Positions 52,355-56,810 of a DNA stretch of 56,810 nt are shown in pieces. Position 1 is the stretch's first letter; each line of letters starts with the position of its first letter. The stretch lies in the NCBI GenBank assembly GCA_002803225.1, contig NXFV01001981.1, positions 1-56,810 on the forward strand, written 5' to 3'. Source of the DNA: Gamarada debralockiae (taxonomy: Eukaryota; Ascomycota; Leotiomycetes; Helotiales; Hyphodiscaceae). The notes under the pieces are model-generated. The model was not told where the DNA came from. It did not search any database and saw nothing but the letters and a program-made list of their open reading frames with translations. The position numbers were made by a program, and so were the translations under genes.

Positions 52355-55300
52355 TTACAGCCCTGTCATAGGCACATCTGGACTTGTCATACTCGAGAAA
52401 CTTGAGCCGGCTTGCCCTGGCTTTGGTATCAAGTTAATCTCTTTGGCAACGTGTTCTAGAATTTTGTAGTCGATATGAAGTGCAGACGAAGGTTGAGCCG
52501 TCAGTCTCAGAAAAGCCATCGTCTTGTCGTACAAATCTTTGAGCTCTTTTCTATCGATAAGCGGCCCTAAAATGGGGTCGACGAATGCCGCTTGAAGGGT
52601 GAGGAGGTTTCCCCATTGTCTGCAATGTGTTAGTTTATGTAAGAAATACAATGGGTGACCTTGAGGGATCCAGAGGAGACATACGCATGTGCTGTCCCCC
52701 AAATGTTGGTGACGATCAATCTCTTTTTCCCAGGGTCTCCCAGACCATGAAAAGCTGTTGTGCTTTTGATAAGAGCCTTTATGCAATTGCTTGCATACTC
52801 GTAGATTCTAAGATCGATATCTTCCTTCCGAGTCGCACCTTCATTAATGCTAAGATGAGCCTCGATGCCTGGCTTCAATTCTTCTGACCATTCCTCAAGC
52901 GTCTTCTCAGTCGTATTTTCCGTTTTGGTACGTTTTGGCGGCGGAGTTTTTTTGGCAAATGAGTGCTCAAGTATCTTCAACAGGGAATGACGATAAGTGA
53001 TGACCTTGGCGCCGTAATATTTGGCCCGCAGACGTGCCCTAAGGATATCGCCCGCAGGGGGTTCGTCCTCCTCCCATTGCATATTCGGCGCAACACGACT
53101 GAGCTTCTCCAAATGCGCCAAAGACGTATCGATTGTAGGGAAGTGATGTATATTTTTGGCGTTGAAGACAGAAGGGAACTCGGAATCTGAAAGCTGTTAG
53201 GAAGCCTCAAAAGATATCCGACTGATTAGAACGTACCATTCACAGGCTTGTAGAACATGTTATGCAGCTGATTGAGATGTTTTCGCATGTGCAACTGTGC
53301 AGCATAACTCTCTATAACTAAAGAGTCGAACTTGTCGATGTCCACTGCGGCCTGCAAGTTTGGACCTGGCATGTCCTCTTCGTATGTCAAAATACCGGAA
53401 TGAGGAACAGGTAATTCGGCAACAATGTCACTGCAAGTCATCAGCAATTGCTGCCTCGAGACATTCGTCAAGCTTAGGGCATACCTCTCAAGCTGTAGAC
53501 AAGTCCAGAATGCGAATACAAGAGGATTGTCTTTGGCAGGAGGAATAGCGTACTCAGTATTCAGTCTTTTGAATCGATCCAATTTCCTACCAAGATGTCA
53601 GATTTAGCATAATATAGGAGTGGTTTCCTTACGGTCTTAGGATTACTTGTAGGCTACGACAAGCCTGGTGCAAATAAGAGTGGCTTTCTAGCGGTCGTCC
53701 AAGCTGGCCGTGATACAAGCTAGCCAAGATGTTGGCGTGAACATGTTGGAGACTGTTTCCTCCAGCTTGGTTCCCAATGATATCAGTCGCAAGTCCAAAG
53801 TATTCCAGACCTGGTATGACATCCAGATTTCGTGGCTTGATCCCTGTTGTGATTGGTACCTGATTACTGCCCTCAAATGACGCTCTCCGGCTTTTCGATT
53901 GGTTTTTGTCGCCATCCACGGGTGAAGGTAGTCCTGACAGCGTGGACATCGCAGGCGAACTTTGTAATGGTGACGATGGATGTCCATTTCGAATCGTTGG
54001 AGAGCTCCCCGACAATTGATCACTCCCATCAGGAACACAATCCGGAATCTTCCCCTTTTCCAGGCAGATTCTACCCAGTGCCATCACTAACAAGACAATA
54101 GCCGACCCGATCGATCGAACTGGATGCCCAGGTTTGTAATCTGGAATGGTTGGCAACGGCAAGTCGTAGGTATCTGCCATACCAGGAGACCTTTTGCGCT
54201 TGTTCCCAGGACTATCGGGATTTCTGTTTACGACAAATCCCGCCGAGACGTAGCCGGAAGATTGAGTCGGAACCAGTTGGGCGAATTGCTTCGGTTTTGG
54301 CTGTTGCTCCTGTATTGATCTCAGGAAGTATCTGACCAGTGCGTCTAGTTGCCTCGGGACGAGTATAGGATGCATGTTGTTAATATGCTCTTTGTAACTT
54401 TCAACCAATTCTAACACAGTGGCGGGCTGTAGGTCAGGCATGCCTTCCCCGTTGATGAGTCCTCTTGCAATGGGTTCTCCAGGTGGGGTTAGACCTCCCA
54501 GTTGGCCCCATTCTTCGCCAGGAGGAGATGAAACATCAGAACTTGAATCGCTAGGCGTGTGGGCGTTTACCGAATCGTATCCATGATCTGTCAAAGGGTC
54601 CTTGTCATATCCTGGAAGTCGCTCTGTGCCCTCCCCTCTTCCGTAAAGCCTGAGCAGTCCCCGCCTCTCTTCTTGTAACATTGGATATTTCTCATTCTTG
54701 ATCCTATCACTTTCGATGATACCTCGAGCAAGCTCTGAGATGGGACGGACCAGTAGCAGTCTTGCAGCTCCCGTGGTGTGGTTCACGGGAATGGAAGACT
54801 GGCCTGGGTTGACTGGCTCACCAGTTTCTTCTTCGTCTTCGGCAACCTGAACTCTTTCCTGCGGAGGCTGCGGTCTTTCCTGCACCAGTTGCTCGCTAGC
54901 GTTGGACGCAAATGGAGACTCGTCAGCTTGGTAATGTTGAGGATCAGGACCCACGGGCATCTGTACTGATGCCTGCGTGGGTAGATGTTGAGCAGGCGAA
55001 GCTGTCTTGGTCTCTTCAGGCTCGTCTTTCAAGGGCGTGTCGGCATCCAAGGCATTTGGGCGTAAAGCGTTCTCTACTAGTTCTATTCTACCTGATAAAT
55101 TTTCCAATTTGCGAGAGAACCCATCGTTTTGGTCCCTCATTGCATTTGAGATGGCGGTTTCGATCGTCTCTTTAAAGCTGTCTTGCAAGGAGCTGTGGAT
55201 GCTCTGGAAGGTGCCTTGGATGTTTTCTGTGACGGACGATTCTATGCGGGCCAGGTACTCAATAACCTCGGCTTGGCTTTTATCTTGCCTGTTCTAATTA

Positions 55301-56132
55301 GTCGTATGAAACGAGATTACGAGAATTAAACATACTGCTTTGGTGGCGGGTCACGATAGACACATTGAATGCCTTTCTCCTTGCAGCTAGTACAATCTGG
55401 TCTCCCTTCATCACATTTTGCTTTCAAAGTGCGACAACTGTCGCATGCCTGAGCAGCCCGTTGCGCTTTTCTCTTTTGTGTGTTGGTGATGGGCGTGGGA
55501 TAGGTGACATATTCCTGTCGTGGCTGTTGTGGAAGACCTGGAGTGCTATAACCAGAGTGGCCGTAGGGCTCATTGCCAGGCATGGGACTTTGTGGAGGTG
55601 CATAAGGGAGTCCTGGTTGATAGGGCTGGGGTCCAGAATGCCGAGGCAGGTCGAAGGGAGGAAGATGTTGTTGTTGGTATCTTCCCTCGTGTGTAGGTGT
55701 GACATTGTGATCTGGTGCGCTTCCAGTCGAAGCTGGTCTGTAGTTTAGAGGTGCGACCTCCTCACCCGGCTCTCTCTTCAACATCACGTCTGGTTGTCGG
55801 CCACCATATGGTGGCTGTGGGGGAGGTTGTGTGCCAGGGTGGTGAAATACATGCGGCGAAGGACCAGAGTTAGGTCTGCGCTGATCTGGATCGTATTGTT
55901 GATGCTCTGTATGCGCTGAGTGGCGCCTATGTGCGTCTAGAGGATTCGGTTGAGGTTCAGGTTGTCGTGCATAGAGAGGCCCATGATGAGGGTATTGAGG
56001 GGCAGAGGAAGTGGGTTGAGGTTGAGGAAGTTCTCGCTGTGGATTGTTCCATGCAGGTGGTCCAGGAACTGGTCCAGGAACTGGCCCAACTGTCCGCGGA
56101 CGTTTAGAGTCCGGTTGCACATTGTCCATCAT
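52355..56132 (-). CDS. Zn2Cys6 fungal transcription factor, 1189 aa
   Basis: Exons (minus) 56132-55336, 55288-53633, 53586-53237, 53186-52685 and 52619-52355; introns are 47, 46, 50 and 65 nt. All junctions keep the frame and use GT-AG. Residues 1-225 are Pro/Gln/His-rich and disordered. The binuclear zinc cluster sits at Cys230-Cys257 (C-x2-C-x6-C-x6-C-x2-C-x6-C), after a basic TQKRKAQRAAQ. A Ser/Pro-rich linker follows, with coiled-coil-like LENLSGRIELVENAL. The middle-homology domain comes next (VLELVESYKEHINNMHPILVP, LASLYHGQLGRPLESHSYLHQACRSL), then helical C-terminal parts. By family it is a nuclear DNA-binding regulator binding CGG-type sites. The zinc cluster is unusually far from the N-terminus. 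An alternative start is Met2. The regulon is unknown; no name can be given. Confidence 0.93.
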
Positions 56133-56810
56133 AATGGTTCACAAACTTAAATAGCCACAGCAGTAGATGCCATGGACGGCGGTCGAGCGCGGCGGCTGCT
56201 TACAGGCCCAAAGAGAATACAGAGGCGTTGGGAGTGAGAATAGAGATCATCGGCGCTGGTTTGTGGGACAGGCTGACGTGTTGATCATGTGTATCATGTA
56301 ACGGCTGCTGCGCGACCGGGACTGGGTTTCGTAAGAAGAAGTCTAGATATTGAAAGGAGATCAGCGAGAACCCAGCCAGAGGACGGTTTGCCTATCGTGG
56401 AGAGTGAGGCGGCGGGCGGGATATGCCCGGCATTGGTGAGAGAACCGGAGGAGGGCAGCTGCAAAACAAGATCATTACCTTAATTTAGGAAGCTACCTGG
56501 TCCCTGAGGGATCTGCGAGCGAGGACAGGCTTTCTTCCAGAATCTGGAGTGTATGCGAAGCGCGGTGCAGCTCCTGCGAGCGTTTCTGGAGTAAATTCCG
56601 AAATAGGTTGGGCAAATTCTGAGATGGAAGCTTGTTAGGTGAGGGACAAGGGCACGACTCGTCAGCGCCGAAGCACGGTACTCCGGTATAAGGTTTGATA
56701 GCTGCGCCGAGGCTAGGGAATATTTCCGTAAACCCACACTATCGCAAATAATAGAACGATTGGGAAATATTGAGGGTAGGATGGAAGGAGGAGGAGCAGA
56801 ACGTACCAGA
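56133..56810. other. 5' flank of the Zn2Cys6 gene
   Basis: Presumed promoter and leader. Short frames on both strands lack support. The window ends here. Confidence 0.5.

Noticed and set aside
1..56810. tRNA, rRNA, CRISPR and transposon genes
   Set aside because: Looked for B-box-like GGTTCGA contexts, repeat-spacer arrays, and transposase or reverse-transcriptase motifs by eye; none convincing. A tool search could still find a small RNA.

Overview
The window looks like nuclear DNA of a filamentous ascomycete (Pezizomycotina). Genes are broken by short introns, mostly 42-65 nt, with GT-AG ends and CTRAC-like branch sites. The gene content is typical of these fungi: three STAND/NLR-type receptors, a Zn2Cys6 regulator, an 8-cysteine CFEM wall protein, a GPI-anchored Vps62-like protein and MFS transporters. 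Class or species cannot be fixed from what is visible. No rRNA, tRNA, CRISPR or recognisable transposon was seen.

Layout. 0.8-2.6 kb: intact FAD/NADPH monooxygenase. 4.8-7.9 kb: PNP-NACHT-ankyrin NLR with near-identical ankyrin units, an abrupt end and a problematic second intron. 8.6-9.3 kb: O-methyltransferase pseudogene. 10.1-10.6 kb: GFA (Cys-rich zinc) protein. 11.1-13.4 kb: decayed unknown gene. 13.8-15.1 kb: beta-lactamase-fold hydrolase. 15.4-16.3 kb (-): multi-pass membrane protein with a homopolymer frameshift. 17.4-19.2 kb (-): NB-ARC NLR followed in frame by the 3' end of a short-chain dehydrogenase. 20.2-22.9 kb: siderophore-type MFS pseudogene (-) and alpha/beta-hydrolase pseudogene (+). 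24-25.3 kb: Vps62-like protein. 26.5-27.3 kb: F-box protein. 27.9-28.6 kb: doubtful small gene. 28.8-34.9 kb (-): 2034-aa NACHT-ankyrin NLR. 35.9-36.9 kb: coiled-coil protein divergent from it. 36.9-38.2 kb (-): cyclase-family enzyme. 38.6-39.9 kb: double-HTH/HD hydrolase. 40-41.3 kb: small hypothetical gene and degenerate tandem repeats. 43.5-44.1 kb: CFEM protein. 44.7-45.6 kb (-): cupin-like gene with two frame changes. 46.6-47.7 kb (-): thioesterase-like protein. 48.6-50.5 kb: DHA1-type MFS pseudogene. 52.4-56.1 kb (-): 1189-aa Zn2Cys6 transcription factor.

Reading. The left and middle parts are an accessory, fast-evolving neighbourhood: self/non-self receptor genes of three architectures lie among decayed secondary-metabolism and transport genes. 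Several pseudogene stops are of the TGG>TAG or CAA/CAG>TAA/TAG type, as expected from RIP-like C-to-T change. The right side (cyclase, HD protein, CFEM, thioesterase, Zn2Cys6 factor) is more ordinary. Several otherwise healthy genes differ from a clean reading frame by one base. This is either real decay or assembly indels, and the sequence alone cannot decide. All splice sites are manual predictions from reading-frame and motif continuity.
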